Source of the DNA: Streptomyces sp. CMB-StM0423 | GTDB taxonomy: Bacteria; Actinomycetota; Actinomycetes; Streptomycetales; Streptomycetaceae | Assembly: GCF_002847285.1 (NCBI RefSeq) | Contig: NZ_CP025407.1 | Coordinates: 7,443,001-7,507,000 of the forward strand | Length of the DNA: 64,000 nt | Direction: 5' to 3' | Shown here: positions 41,814-49,015 of the stretch, in pieces | Layout: every line of letters starts with the position of its first letter | Position numbering within the stretch: position 1 is the first letter of the stretch | Program-made: the position numbers and the translations under genes | The notes under the pieces: generated by a model | The model's input: the letters and a program-made list of their open reading frames with translations, nothing else | Told to the model about the DNA's origin: nothing | The model's database searches: none

Positions 41814-43109
41814 TCACGTCCCGCGCGGGCGCCCGCCGTTCTGCACGGCCTGCATCGCGTACGCGATGAGCGCCGCCGCCCCGGCGAGCAGCGCCACCGT
41901 GCTCAGCGCGGCGCGCAGCGAGAACCAGTCGGCGAGGAAGCCGATCGCCGGCGGCCCGAGGAGCATGCCGCCGTAGCCGAGCGTGGACGCGGCGGCGACG
42001 CCGTTCGGGCCCGCCAGTTCGCCGGCGCGGCCGATCGCTATGGGGAATATGTTGGCCAGGCCGAGTCCGGTGAGGGCGAAGCCGGCCAGGGCGCCCCAGA
42101 CGTACGGGGAGAAGGAGCCGAGCAGCATGCCGACGCAGGCGGTGGCGCCGCCGGCGACGAGGGCGCGGTTCTGGCCGAGCCGCAGCAGCAGCGCGGTGCC
42201 GGAGAGCCGCCCCGCGGTCATGGCGAGGGCGAAGACGGAGTAGCCGGCGGCGGCCAGCCCTGGTCCCGCGTCCAGGGACTCCTTGAGGTGCAGCGCGCTC
42301 CAGTCGGCCATGGCGCCCTCGCCGTACGCGGTGCACAGCGCGACGAGCCCGAGCACGGCGACGAGCAGCCGGGTGCGCCCGGCCGGCCGCTCCGCCGCGG
42401 CCGGCCCGCTGCCCGCCCCGGCCTCCGGGGCGTTCGCGTGCGAGCCGTCGGCGACCGCCGGCGCGGGCGGTCGCTTCGCGGCCGGAAGGGCGAGGAGCGC
42501 GGGCCCGGCGAAGGCGGTGACCGCGAGCCCGAGCAGCGCGAGGAGCAGCAGGTGCCGGGTGGGGGAGAGGTGTCCCGCGACGAGCGCGCCGAGCCCGGCG
42601 CCGAGCATCCCGCCGAGGCTGAACGCCGCGTGGAAGCTGGGCATCACCGGCCGCCGCAGGGCGGCCACCAGGTCGACGGCCGCGCTGTTCATGGCGACGC
42701 TGATGGAACCGAACGCGGCGCCGAAGACCACCAGGACGAGGCCGAGCGCGAGCGCGGAGCGGGTCAGCGGCGGCAGCACCACGCCGGCCGACAGCAGCGC
42801 GGCCGTGCCCACGGTCACGGCGTGCGCGCCGTAGCGGCGGATGAGCCCGCCGGTGAGCACCATGGTCGCCACCCCGCCCGCGGACACGCCGAGCAGCGCG
42901 AGACCCAGCGCGCTGGGCGAGGCGCCGGTCTGGTCCTTGATGTCCGGGATCCGGACGACCCAGCCGGCGAAGACGAAGCCGTCGAGGGCGAAGAAGACGG
43001 TCAGGACGGTACGGAGGCGGGCGAGCTGGGCTCCGGCGGGGCCGCGGGGCACGGTGGTGCCGCGCAGTGACCGGGGGAGCGCCGCCCGTATTTTGTTTAG
43101 CGTCGGCAC
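41814..43109 (-). CDS. MFS transporter (sugar/fucose-permease-like)
   Basis: This is a 12-helix major facilitator protein of about 431 residues. Helix 1 starts at RLRTVLTVFFALDGFVFAGWVVRIPDIKDQ, the A-loop reads GGLIRRYGAHAV, and a 40-residue Ala/Pro loop parts the halves. The YGEGAMADWSALHL segment at helix 7 is typical of the group often annotated as sugar MFS or YbjJ-like. GTG at 43109 follows TATTCT by six bases with no ribosome binding site, which suggests a leaderless transcript. The start lies only 17 bp from that of the divergent ROK repressor, its probable regulator. Confidence 0.85.
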   Translation of the reverse strand: MPTLNKIRAALPRSLRGTTVPRGPAGAQLARLRTVLTVFFALDGFVFAGWVVRIPDIKDQTGASPSALGLALLGVSAGGVATMVLTGGLIRRYGAHAVTVGTAALLSAGVVLPPLTRSALALGLVLVVFGAAFGSISVAMNSAAVDLVAALRRPVMPSFHAAFSLGGMLGAGLGALVAGHLSPTRHLLLLALLGLAVTAFAGPALLALPAAKRPPAPAVADGSHANAPEAGAGSGPAAAERPAGRTRLLVAVLGLVALCTAYGEGAMADWSALHLKESLDAGPGLAAAGYSVFALAMTAGRLSGTALLLRLGQNRALVAGGATACVGMLLGSFSPYVWGALAGFALTGLGLANIFPIAIGRAGELAGPNGVAAASTLGYGGMLLGPPAIGFLADWFSLRAALSTVALLAGAAALIAYAMQAVQNGGRPRGT

Positions 43110-43120
43110 AAAGACAGAAT
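43090..43120. promoter_or_regulatory. AT-rich dyad across the MFS/ROK divergent starts
   Basis: ATTTTGT (43090-43096) and ACAGAAT (43114-43120) form a 6-of-7 inverted repeat with a 17-bp spacer, over the two opposed start codons. This fits a ROK/NagC-type operator controlling both genes. Confidence 0.45.
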
Positions 43121-43126
43121 AGAAGC

Positions 43127-44353
43127 GTGACGCCGACTCGTACAAGGCCCGCGGGACCCGAGAGGGGCCGCAGCGCGCTGGGCCCCGCGCTGGAGCTCGT
43201 CCACACCGGCCGGGCGCCCACCCGCGCCGTGCTCACCGCAGAACTGGGCGTGACCCGCGCCACCGCGGGCGCCGTCGCGGCGGAGCTGGCGGCGCTGGGC
43301 CTGATCACCGTGGACTCCCGGCCCGCCGCCGCCGGACACCAGGGCCGGCCCTCGCACGGCCTGTCCGTCAACCCCGGGGGCCCCGTCGTGCTCGCCGCGC
43401 AGGTGCACGCGGACGGCTTCCGCGCCGCGCTCGTCGGGCTCGGCGGCCGCATCGTCGCCACTGCCCCCGGCTGCGGTACGGTCCCGGCCGACCCCGCGCA
43501 CGTACTCGCCGCGGTCGTCGAGGAGGGTGCCAAGCTGCTCCGCGCCACCGGGCGGACCTGCGTGGGCGCGGGTCTGGCCGTGCCGTCCGCGGTCGCGGAA
43601 CCGGACGGCGAAGCGCTCAACCCGCTGCACCTCGCCTGGCCCGCGGGCGCGCCCGTACGCCGTATCTTCCACGACTGCCTGACCGCCTCCGGCATCGAGT
43701 TCGCCGCCGCCCCGCGGGCGTTCACCGGCAACGACGTCAACCTCGCCGCCCTGGCGGAGCACCGCCACGGCGCGGGGCGCGGCTCCGCGCACCTGCTGTG
43801 CGTCGCCACCGGGCACCGCGGCGTCGGCGGGGCGCTCGTCCTCGACGGGCGGCTGCACACCGGCAGCGCCGGGCTCGCGCTGGAGGTCGGCCACCTGACC
43901 GTCAACCCCGACGAGGGCCTGCCCTGCCACTGCGGCAGCCGCGGCTGCCTGGACGTCGAGACCGACCCGCTGGCGCTGCTGACGGCCGCGGGCCGCGCGC
44001 CGGGCCCCGAGGTCTCCCTGCTCCAGCAGGCCCGCGAACTGGTACGCGACGAGCACGCGGACCCGGCCGTCGCCGCCGCCGTCGAACTGGTCGTGGACCG
44101 CCTCGGCCTCGGCCTCGCGGGTCTCGTCAACATCCTCAACCCCGACCGCATCATCCTCGGCGGCCTGCACCAGGTCCTGCTGGCCGCCGCCCCCGAGCGG
44201 CTGCGCGCGCGGGTGGCGGACCGCAGCCTGTGGGGGCGCAGCGGCGGCGTCCCGGTGCTGGAGTGCACGCTCGACCACAACAGCCTGGTCGGCGCGGCAG
44301 AACTCGCCTGGCAGCCCGTGCTCGACGACCCCCTCGGGGTCCTCGCGGGGTGA
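43127..44353 (+). CDS. ROK-family transcriptional repressor (NagC/Mlc-like)
   Basis: This is a 408-residue ROK regulator. The N-terminal winged helix spans about residues 18-62 (ALELVHTGRAPTRAVLTAELGVTRATAGAVAAELAALGLI), followed by the ROK body with GNDVNLAALAEHRHG, GHRGVGGALVLDG, GHLTVNPDEG and the zinc motif CHCGSRGCLDVE. The DGGG-type ATP loop of kinases is absent, so it senses a sugar and does not phosphorylate it. The start is GTG at 43127. It probably represses the divergent MFS exporter or importer. Confidence 0.88.
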   Translation: MTPTRTRPAGPERGRSALGPALELVHTGRAPTRAVLTAELGVTRATAGAVAAELAALGLITVDSRPAAAGHQGRPSHGLSVNPGGPVVLAAQVHADGFRAALVGLGGRIVATAPGCGTVPADPAHVLAAVVEEGAKLLRATGRTCVGAGLAVPSAVAEPDGEALNPLHLAWPAGAPVRRIFHDCLTASGIEFAAAPRAFTGNDVNLAALAEHRHGAGRGSAHLLCVATGHRGVGGALVLDGRLHTGSAGLALEVGHLTVNPDEGLPCHCGSRGCLDVETDPLALLTAAGRAPGPEVSLLQQARELVRDEHADPAVAAAVELVVDRLGLGLAGLVNILNPDRIILGGLHQVLLAAAPERLRARVADRSLWGRSGGVPVLECTLDHNSLVGAAELAWQPVLDDPLGVLAG

Positions 44354-44457
44354 GCGCGGGCGGGGCCGCCCCGCCGCGTACCGATGACTTCCGGGCCGCC
44401 CGCCGGTCCCACCCTGCAGACTCGGCAGTCCGCAGACCACCGGAGGAAAGGCGCCCC

Positions 44458-45000
44458 ATGGCAAAGCTGCTGTTCTCGGCGACGATGTCGCTCGACGGAT
44501 TCATCGCGGGACCGGGCGGCGACATGTCCTGGCTCGCCGACCACCTCGGGGACAACCCCACGGTCGACGGGCTCGTCCCGCGGGTCGGCTCGATCCTCTC
44601 GGGCGCGCGGAGCTTCTTCGGCGACGACCCGCACCGCGGCACGGAGAACGAGGGCGAGGCATTCGGCGGCGGCTGGGAGGGGCAGCAGTTCGTGCTCACC
44701 CACCACCCGCCGGTCCAGCCCGTCCCGGGCGTCACCTTCGCCGATGACCTCGACACCGCCGTCACCGCCGCCAAGGCCGCCGCGGGTGACGGCTACGTGA
44801 ACGTCATCGGCGCGAACGTCGCCCGCCAGTGCATCGAGGCGGGCCTGCTGGACGAGGTCCTGGTCTTCACCACGCCGGTCTTCCTCGGCGACGGCGTCCG
44901 GCTCTTCGACCGCCCAGGCGGCACCCGGATCCGGCTGGAGCAGGTACAGGTGTCCGCCCTGCCGCACTGCACCGGCATCTGGCTGCGCGTCGTCGGCTGA
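44458..45000 (+). CDS. Dihydrofolate reductase/RibD-C-like protein
   Basis: This is a 180-residue protein with the RibD C-terminal (DHFR-like) fold. MAKLLFSATMSLDGFIAGPGGDMSWL is the signature start, and VNVIGANVARQCIEAGLLDEVLVFTTPVFLGDGVRLFD is the conserved NADPH-binding half. Such stand-alone proteins are putative NADPH reductases of unknown substrate. GGAGGAAAGG lies upstream of ATG at 44458, 104 bp after the ROK gene in the same direction. Confidence 0.88.
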   Translation: MAKLLFSATMSLDGFIAGPGGDMSWLADHLGDNPTVDGLVPRVGSILSGARSFFGDDPHRGTENEGEAFGGGWEGQQFVLTHHPPVQPVPGVTFADDLDTAVTAAKAAAGDGYVNVIGANVARQCIEAGLLDEVLVFTTPVFLGDGVRLFDRPGGTRIRLEQVQVSALPHCTGIWLRVVG

Positions 45001-45312
45001 GCGGCCGTACGGACCCGCCGCCCCGGTCGCGGGCTGCCGCGGCCCGGACCGCCGTCCGGTCCCCGGCGCCCGCGCCGGTGGGGGGTTGCCGCCCGCCCGG
45101 CCGGCCAGGTGCCGGGTCCGGCACGGCCGGGCGGGGCGGCTACGGAACCGCCGCCAGGCTGCGGGGAAGCGAGCGGACCCGATGCCGCACAGTCAACTCG
45201 CCACCCGTGGCCACCGGGAGGGCGCACACGCCACGACTGCGGGCGCGCACTTCACACCCCGTGTGAAAGTCCCTCGGTTACGCTGGCGAACACCCTGCTC
45301 GCAGGAGGGCAC
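45001..45312. other. 312-bp intergenic region
   Basis: I see no gene. The left part is GC-rich with a weak hairpin (GGACCG/CGGTCC near 45047). The right part holds a perfect palindrome and the probable promoter of the XRE regulator, with TACGCT at 45276-45281 as the -10. Confidence 0.6.
45251..45267. promoter_or_regulatory. Perfect palindrome in the XRE promoter
   Basis: TTCACAC-CCC-GTGTGAA is a perfect 7-bp inverted repeat placed at the -35 side of the likely promoter, 46 bp ahead of the start. Thirteen bases of it (CACCCCGTGTGAA) recur exactly at 47663. Confidence 0.6.
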
Positions 45313-46647
45313 ATGGAGCCCAATACCCTGCTCGACGCGGCACTCGACGAAGCCGGGATCTCCCACGCCGGGCTCGCCGCGCACGTCAACCGGGCCGGCG
45401 CGGCCCGCGGACTGCGGCTGCGCTACGAGCACACCGCCGTGGCCCGCTGGCTCAAGGGCCAGCGACCACGCGGCCAGGTGCCCGACGTCATCTGTGAAGT
45501 GCTGGCCGAACGGCTCGACCGCCCGGTCACGCTGGACGACATCGGCTTCGGCGCCGCCGGCGGCCCCTCGGCCGCCGCGCCGCTGGCCCGCTTCGTCGAG
45601 CGCGCCACCGCCCTGTGGCGCTCCGACGAGCAGCAGCACCCGCACGTCGTCAGCGCCCGCGCGCTCACCGGCACCCCCGCCGTCATCCCGGTGTGGGAGT
45701 GGGAGAACCCGCCGGAGGACGGCGACGTCTCCCGTACCGGACCCGTGCACGTCAGCGAGGCCGACGTCACCACCCTCAAGGCCGCCCGCGCCCACTACGA
45801 GCAGATGTACCGCAAGGCAGGCGGCATGGCGACCCGCGCCCGCGTCGTGCGCTTCCTCAACTCCGAGGCGGCGCCGCTGCTCCGCGGCTCGTACGGCGAC
45901 GAAATCGGCCGCCGGCTGCACCGGGCCACCGGCGGCCTCGTCGCCGTCGCGGGCATCTGCGCGTACGACTCGGACGCCCTCGGCCTCTCCCAGCGCTACT
46001 TCCACCAGGCGCTGCGGCTGGCCAAGGCCAGCGGGGACCGGGGCTTCGGCGCGTACGTCATCGCCATGCTCGTCAACCAGTCGCTGTTCCTCAGGGAGTA
46101 CCGCCAGGCGGTCGCGTTCGCGGAGGCCGCGCTGCGGGCCGCCGACCAGGACGTCAGCCCCGCCCTGGCGGCCGATCTGTACGCGATGCAGGCCAAGGCG
46201 TACGCCTTCCTCGGCGACCGCTCGGGCACCCTGGACTGCATCCGTCGCGCCGAGTCCGCCGCCGGGCGGATCAGCGCACGCCAGGAGCCGGCCGAGACGG
46301 ACTACGTCCAGCCGGGTCTGGTCAACGTGCAGGTCGCCGAGGCGCTCTTACGCATCGGGGACCTGCGCGCCGCCCGCGAACAGGCGGCGACCGCCGTGCA
46401 CCGGCCCGCCCACGACCGGGGGCGGGTGCACCGGCTGGCGATTCTGAGCCACGTCGAGCTGCGTCAGGGGGACGCCGAGGAGGCGGCGCAGGCGGCGCTG
46501 GAAATGGCAAGAGCGGCCAGAGGGATGGAGTCGCAGCGGCTGCGGGACAGGTTGCGCGCGGTCCGTCGCCATCTGACCGAGACCGGCGGAGGGGGGACCG
46601 CCGAGGCGGCAGAGCTGATCGACGCAGCGTTGCGCGTTCCGCTCTGA
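45313..46647 (+). CDS. XRE-family regulator with TPR-like C terminus, TTA codon
   Basis: This is a 444-residue regulator in the style of the Streptomyces NsdA/NsdB-like proteins that influence development and antibiotic production. The N-terminal HTH-like part reads LLDAALDEAGISHAGLAAHVNRAG, then RYEHTAVARWLKGQRPRGQVPDVICEVL. From about residue 155 on, helical TPR-like units follow (LSQRYFHQALRLAKASGDRGFGAYV, AVAFAEAALRAADQ, AREQAATAVHRP). Leu346 is encoded by TTA, so translation should depend on the bldA tRNA. GCAGGAGGG lies upstream of ATG at 45313. A Nudix gene follows 44 bp downstream. Confidence 0.85.
   Translation: MEPNTLLDAALDEAGISHAGLAAHVNRAGAARGLRLRYEHTAVARWLKGQRPRGQVPDVICEVLAERLDRPVTLDDIGFGAAGGPSAAAPLARFVERATALWRSDEQQHPHVVSARALTGTPAVIPVWEWENPPEDGDVSRTGPVHVSEADVTTLKAARAHYEQMYRKAGGMATRARVVRFLNSEAAPLLRGSYGDEIGRRLHRATGGLVAVAGICAYDSDALGLSQRYFHQALRLAKASGDRGFGAYVIAMLVNQSLFLREYRQAVAFAEAALRAADQDVSPALAADLYAMQAKAYAFLGDRSGTLDCIRRAESAAGRISARQEPAETDYVQPGLVNVQVAEALLRIGDLRAAREQAATAVHRPAHDRGRVHRLAILSHVELRQGDAEEAAQAALEMARAARGMESQRLRDRLRAVRRHLTETGGGGTAEAAELIDAALRVPL
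46348..46350 (+). other. In-frame TTA (bldA-type) codon
   Basis: A TTA leucine codon at position 346 of the XRE regulator is the only one I found in the genes of this window. In Streptomyces TTA is read by the developmentally controlled bldA tRNA. Confidence 0.85.
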
Positions 46648-46691
46648 GGCGGGGGCCGTCACCGCCACTGGACGGCGACAAGGGGGACTAC

Positions 46692-47225
46692 GTGCGATGG
46701 AGGAATCTCAGGGAGCACACCGTGTACGAAAACCGCTGGTTCCGCGTCAACCTGGCCGACGTGGAACTCCCGGACGGGCGCCACCTTGACCACTACCTGA
46801 TCCGCCTGCGACCCGTCGCCGTGGCGACCGCGGTCAACGAGGCGAACGAGGTGCTGCTGCTCTGGCGGCACCGTTTCATCACCGACGTCTACGGATGGGA
46901 GCTGGCCGCCGGGGTGGTGGAGGACGGGGAGGACCCCGAGGCCGCCGCCGCCCGCGAGATGGAGGAGGAGACCGGCTGGCGGCCCGGCCCGCTCACGCAC
47001 CTGATGACCGTCGAGCCGTCCAACGGCCTGACGGACGCCCGGCACCTCATGTACTACGCCACGGAGGCGGTGCAGATCGGCGACCCCGAGGACGACTTCG
47101 AGTCCGACAGACGCGAGTGGGTGCCCCTGAAGGGGGTGCCCGACATGGTCGGCCGCGGGGAGGTGCCCGCCGCGAATATGGCCGCCGCGCTGCTGATGCT
47201 CCATCACCTCCGCCTCGGCGCCTGA
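46692..47225 (+). CDS. Nudix hydrolase (ADP-sugar pyrophosphatase-like)
   Basis: This is a 177-residue Nudix protein. The domain begins VYENRWFRVNLADVELPDGR and carries the box GVVEDGEDPEAAAAREMEEETGW at about residues 74-96. The form is like ADP-ribose or ADP-sugar pyrophosphatases of the NudF type. GTG at 46692 behind GGGGGAC was chosen; no better start is present. It lies 44 bp after the XRE gene and is probably co-transcribed with it, an arrangement seen repeatedly in Streptomyces. Confidence 0.85.
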   Translation: MRWRNLREHTVYENRWFRVNLADVELPDGRHLDHYLIRLRPVAVATAVNEANEVLLLWRHRFITDVYGWELAAGVVEDGEDPEAAAAREMEEETGWRPGPLTHLMTVEPSNGLTDARHLMYYATEAVQIGDPEDDFESDRREWVPLKGVPDMVGRGEVPAANMAAALLMLHHLRLGA

Positions 47226-47297
47226 CCAGCGCACACCCGGCCGCCGGCCCCGCCACTGCGGGACCGGCGGCCGGTGCTCGATGGCCGTGTGCGCCGC

Positions 47298-47555
47298 TCA
47301 CCGGCCCAGGGCCTGCCATAACGCCAGTACCATCGCCGCCGCGCCGGTCAGCGCGGCGATCGACGGCAGCGGCCAGCGCGCGTGCTCAAGCGAGGTGACG
47401 CGTGCCGTCAGCTCGTCGATCTCCCGCTCCATCTGCTGACTGCGCTGCGACAGCAGTGCGAGCCGCCCGTCGATGCGGGCCAGGCCCACGTCGAGTGAGC
47501 GCCGGATCTCGGCGAGCTCGGACACGACCGCACTCGTGTCGGTTTCCGTGGCCAC
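47298..47555 (-). CDS. Small coiled-coil protein with C-terminal membrane helix
   Basis: This is an 85-residue protein. Heptad-like helix residues (VVSELAEIRRSLDVGLARIDGRLALLSQRSQQMEREIDELTARVTSLEH, as a run of Leu/Ile/Val positions) precede one membrane helix, SIAALTGAAAMVLALW, at the C terminus. Such tail-anchored coiled coils are common and of unknown role in actinobacteria. GTG at 47555 has AAGGAG eight bases upstream. A longer start at an ATG near 47600 would place the first codons inside a palindrome, so I prefer the shorter form. Confidence 0.65.
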   Translation of the reverse strand: MATETDTSAVVSELAEIRRSLDVGLARIDGRLALLSQRSQQMEREIDELTARVTSLEHARWPLPSIAALTGAAAMVLALWQALGR

Positions 47556-47591
47556 GGTCTGTTCTCCTTCGTCCCGTCCGTGCCCCGTGTC

Positions 47592-47613
47592 CGCTTCCAT
47601 GGAAGCGCTACCA
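47592..47613. promoter_or_regulatory. Overlapping LacI-like palindromes
   Basis: CGCTTCCATGGAAGCG (47592-47607) is a perfect 16-bp palindrome. It overlaps TGGAAGCGCTACCA (47600-47613), a near-palindrome resembling the CebR-type box TGGGAGCGCTCCCA of Streptomyces LacI-family regulators. Confidence 0.55.
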
Positions 47614-47638
47614 GGGGGCGCGCGGCAGCGTGTGGAGG

Positions 47639-47650
47639 GTGCATATGCAC
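47639..47650. promoter_or_regulatory. Perfect 12-bp palindrome
   Basis: GTGCATATGCAC is a perfect palindrome between the LacI-like site and the CACCCCGTGTGAA motif. The regulator is unknown. Confidence 0.45.
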
Positions 47651-47662
47651 GTGCTCCGGGCG

Positions 47663-47675
47663 CACCCCGTGTGAA
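47663..47675. repeat. Second copy of the CACCCCGTGTGAA motif
   Basis: This is an exact 13-bp match to 45255-45267 in the XRE promoter palindrome. Here the left half of the palindrome is missing, so it is a half site or a divergent copy. Confidence 0.5.
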
Positions 47676-47831
47676 TAAGTCACGCACGGTGACGGCCGCC
47701 GGCGTACGAACCGGCTCACGCCCCCCCGTGGACGGCGGCCGGAAGCAGCCGGAGACCGCCCGAATACTCCGCCGGGAGCAGGTCAGGTGCCGCTGGCCGT
47801 ACGACGACCCGGACCCCCTCCCGGCGGGAGT

Positions 47832-47864
47832 CTCGATGGTGTCGGCACCACAGAAACCATCGAG
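47832..47864 (+). promoter_or_regulatory. Hairpin overlapping the SHOCT gene ribosome binding site
   Basis: CTCGATGGT (47832-47840) pairs perfectly with ACCATCGAG (47856-47864). The 3' arm runs into GAGGAG at 47862-47867, the likely ribosome binding site of the gene at 47877. It may be a DNA operator or an RNA element limiting translation. Confidence 0.5.
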
Positions 47865-47876
47865 GAGTTGAGAACG

Positions 47877-48206
47877 ATGAACACCCTGGCGCACTGGAAC
47901 GACGGCGGACCCGGACCCTGGATCCTGCTCTTCCCGCTCATGTGGGCACTGGTCCTCGGCGGCCTGTTCTTCTTCGTCCGCCGAGTCGTCTGGCGCGGCC
48001 GCGGCACCCCCTGGCAGCGGTTCCGCGGCGGTCCCGGCGGACCGGGCGGCCCTGGCGGCTCCGGCTACGGCGAGCAGTCGCCGATCGCCGTCCTCGGCCG
48101 GCGCTTCGCCGCCGGTGAGATCGACGAGGACGAGTACTGGCGCCGGCTGTCCGTGCTGAACGAGGAGTTCGGCCGCCGCGGCGAGACCAAGGGCGGTGCG
48201 GCATGA
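47877..48206 (+). CDS. SHOCT-domain membrane protein
   Basis: This is a 109-residue protein: one N-terminal membrane helix (WILLFPLMWALVLGGLFFFVRRVVW), a basic Gly/Pro-rich linker (RGGPGGPGGPGG), and a C-terminal SHOCT motif, PIAVLGRRFAAGEIDEDEYWRRLSVLNEEF. SHOCT units are short oligomerisation or docking helices. The stop overlaps the ATPase start by ATGA, so it is translated together with an ABC exporter and might regulate it. Confidence 0.85.
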   Translation: MNTLAHWNDGGPGPWILLFPLMWALVLGGLFFFVRRVVWRGRGTPWQRFRGGPGGPGGPGGSGYGEQSPIAVLGRRFAAGEIDEDEYWRRLSVLNEEFGRRGETKGGAA

Positions 48207-49015
48207 CATCCGCGACCACCGCCCCCGTACGCACCGGCGCGGCCGCCCGCGTCATCGACGCCGTCAAGGTTTACGGCAGTGGCGACACCGAGGTCCGGGC
48301 GCTCGACGGCGTCGGTGTCGCCTTCCCGGCCGGCCGGTTCACGGCCATCATGGGCCCCTCGGGGTCCGGGAAGTCCACGCTGATGCACTGCGCGGCCGGC
48401 CTCGACACGCTCACCGCGGGGGCCGCCTTCATCGGCGACACCGAGCTGGGCGCGCTCGACGACAAGCGGCTGACGATGCTGCGCCGCGACCGGATCGGCT
48501 TCGTCTTCCAGGCGTTCAACCTGCTGCCGACGCTGACCGTCGCGGAGAACATCACGCTGCCGATGGACCTCGCGGGCCGCCGCGGCGACCCCGCGTGGAT
48601 CGACTCGCTGATCGACGTGGTCGGCCTGCGCGACCGGCTGCACCACCGGCCCGCCGAACTGTCCGGCGGCCAGCAGCAGCGCGTCGCCGTGGCCCGCGCC
48701 TTCGCCGGCCGCCCCGACGTCGTCTTCGCCGACGAGCCCACCGGCAACCTCGATTCGCGCTCCGGCGCCGAGGTCCTGGGCCTGCTCGCCGGCACCGTGC
48801 GCGAACTGGGCCGCACCGTCGTCATGGTCACCCACGACCCGGTCGCCGCGGCCTACGCCGACGAGGTGGTCTTCCTCGCCGACGGCCGCCTCGTCGACCG
48901 CATGGCCGCGCCCACCGCGGACCGCGTACTGGACCGCATGCAGCGCTTCGTGGGCGAGAGCCCCCGTACGACACCGTCCCTGGACACCACCGCGGAGAGG
49001 AAGAGCCCGTCATGA
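48203..49015 (+). CDS. ABC transporter ATP-binding protein (MacB/LolD-type)
   Basis: This is the 270-residue ATPase of an FtsX-type ABC system. Walker A is GPSGSGKST at residues 51-59, the Q-loop is FVFQAFNLLPTLT, the signature is LSGGQQQR, Walker B is VVFADEPTGNLDSRSG, and the switch His is in MVTHDP. A C-terminal tail of about 40 residues follows the core. It overlaps the SHOCT gene upstream and the permease gene downstream by four bases each. Such systems export peptides, drugs or lipoproteins or act mechanically. The substrate is unknown. Confidence 0.92.
   Translation: MTSATTAPVRTGAAARVIDAVKVYGSGDTEVRALDGVGVAFPAGRFTAIMGPSGSGKSTLMHCAAGLDTLTAGAAFIGDTELGALDDKRLTMLRRDRIGFVFQAFNLLPTLTVAENITLPMDLAGRRGDPAWIDSLIDVVGLRDRLHHRPAELSGGQQQRVAVARAFAGRPDVVFADEPTGNLDSRSGAEVLGLLAGTVRELGRTVVMVTHDPVAAAYADEVVFLADGRLVDRMAAPTADRVLDRMQRFVGESPRTTPSLDTTAERKSPS

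Larger units (their letters stand above)
47556..47876. other. 321-bp divergent region rich in palindromes
   Basis: No gene is supported here. The region separates the coiled-coil gene from the SHOCT-ABC operon and contains at least four distinct palindromes or hairpins, listed separately. Open frames across it lack family features. Confidence 0.65.

Noticed and set aside
41776..44967. A 1063-codon minus-strand open frame
   Set aside because: It lies antisense or out of frame to the MFS, ROK and RibD-like genes, which have clear motifs; its own sequence is low-complexity.
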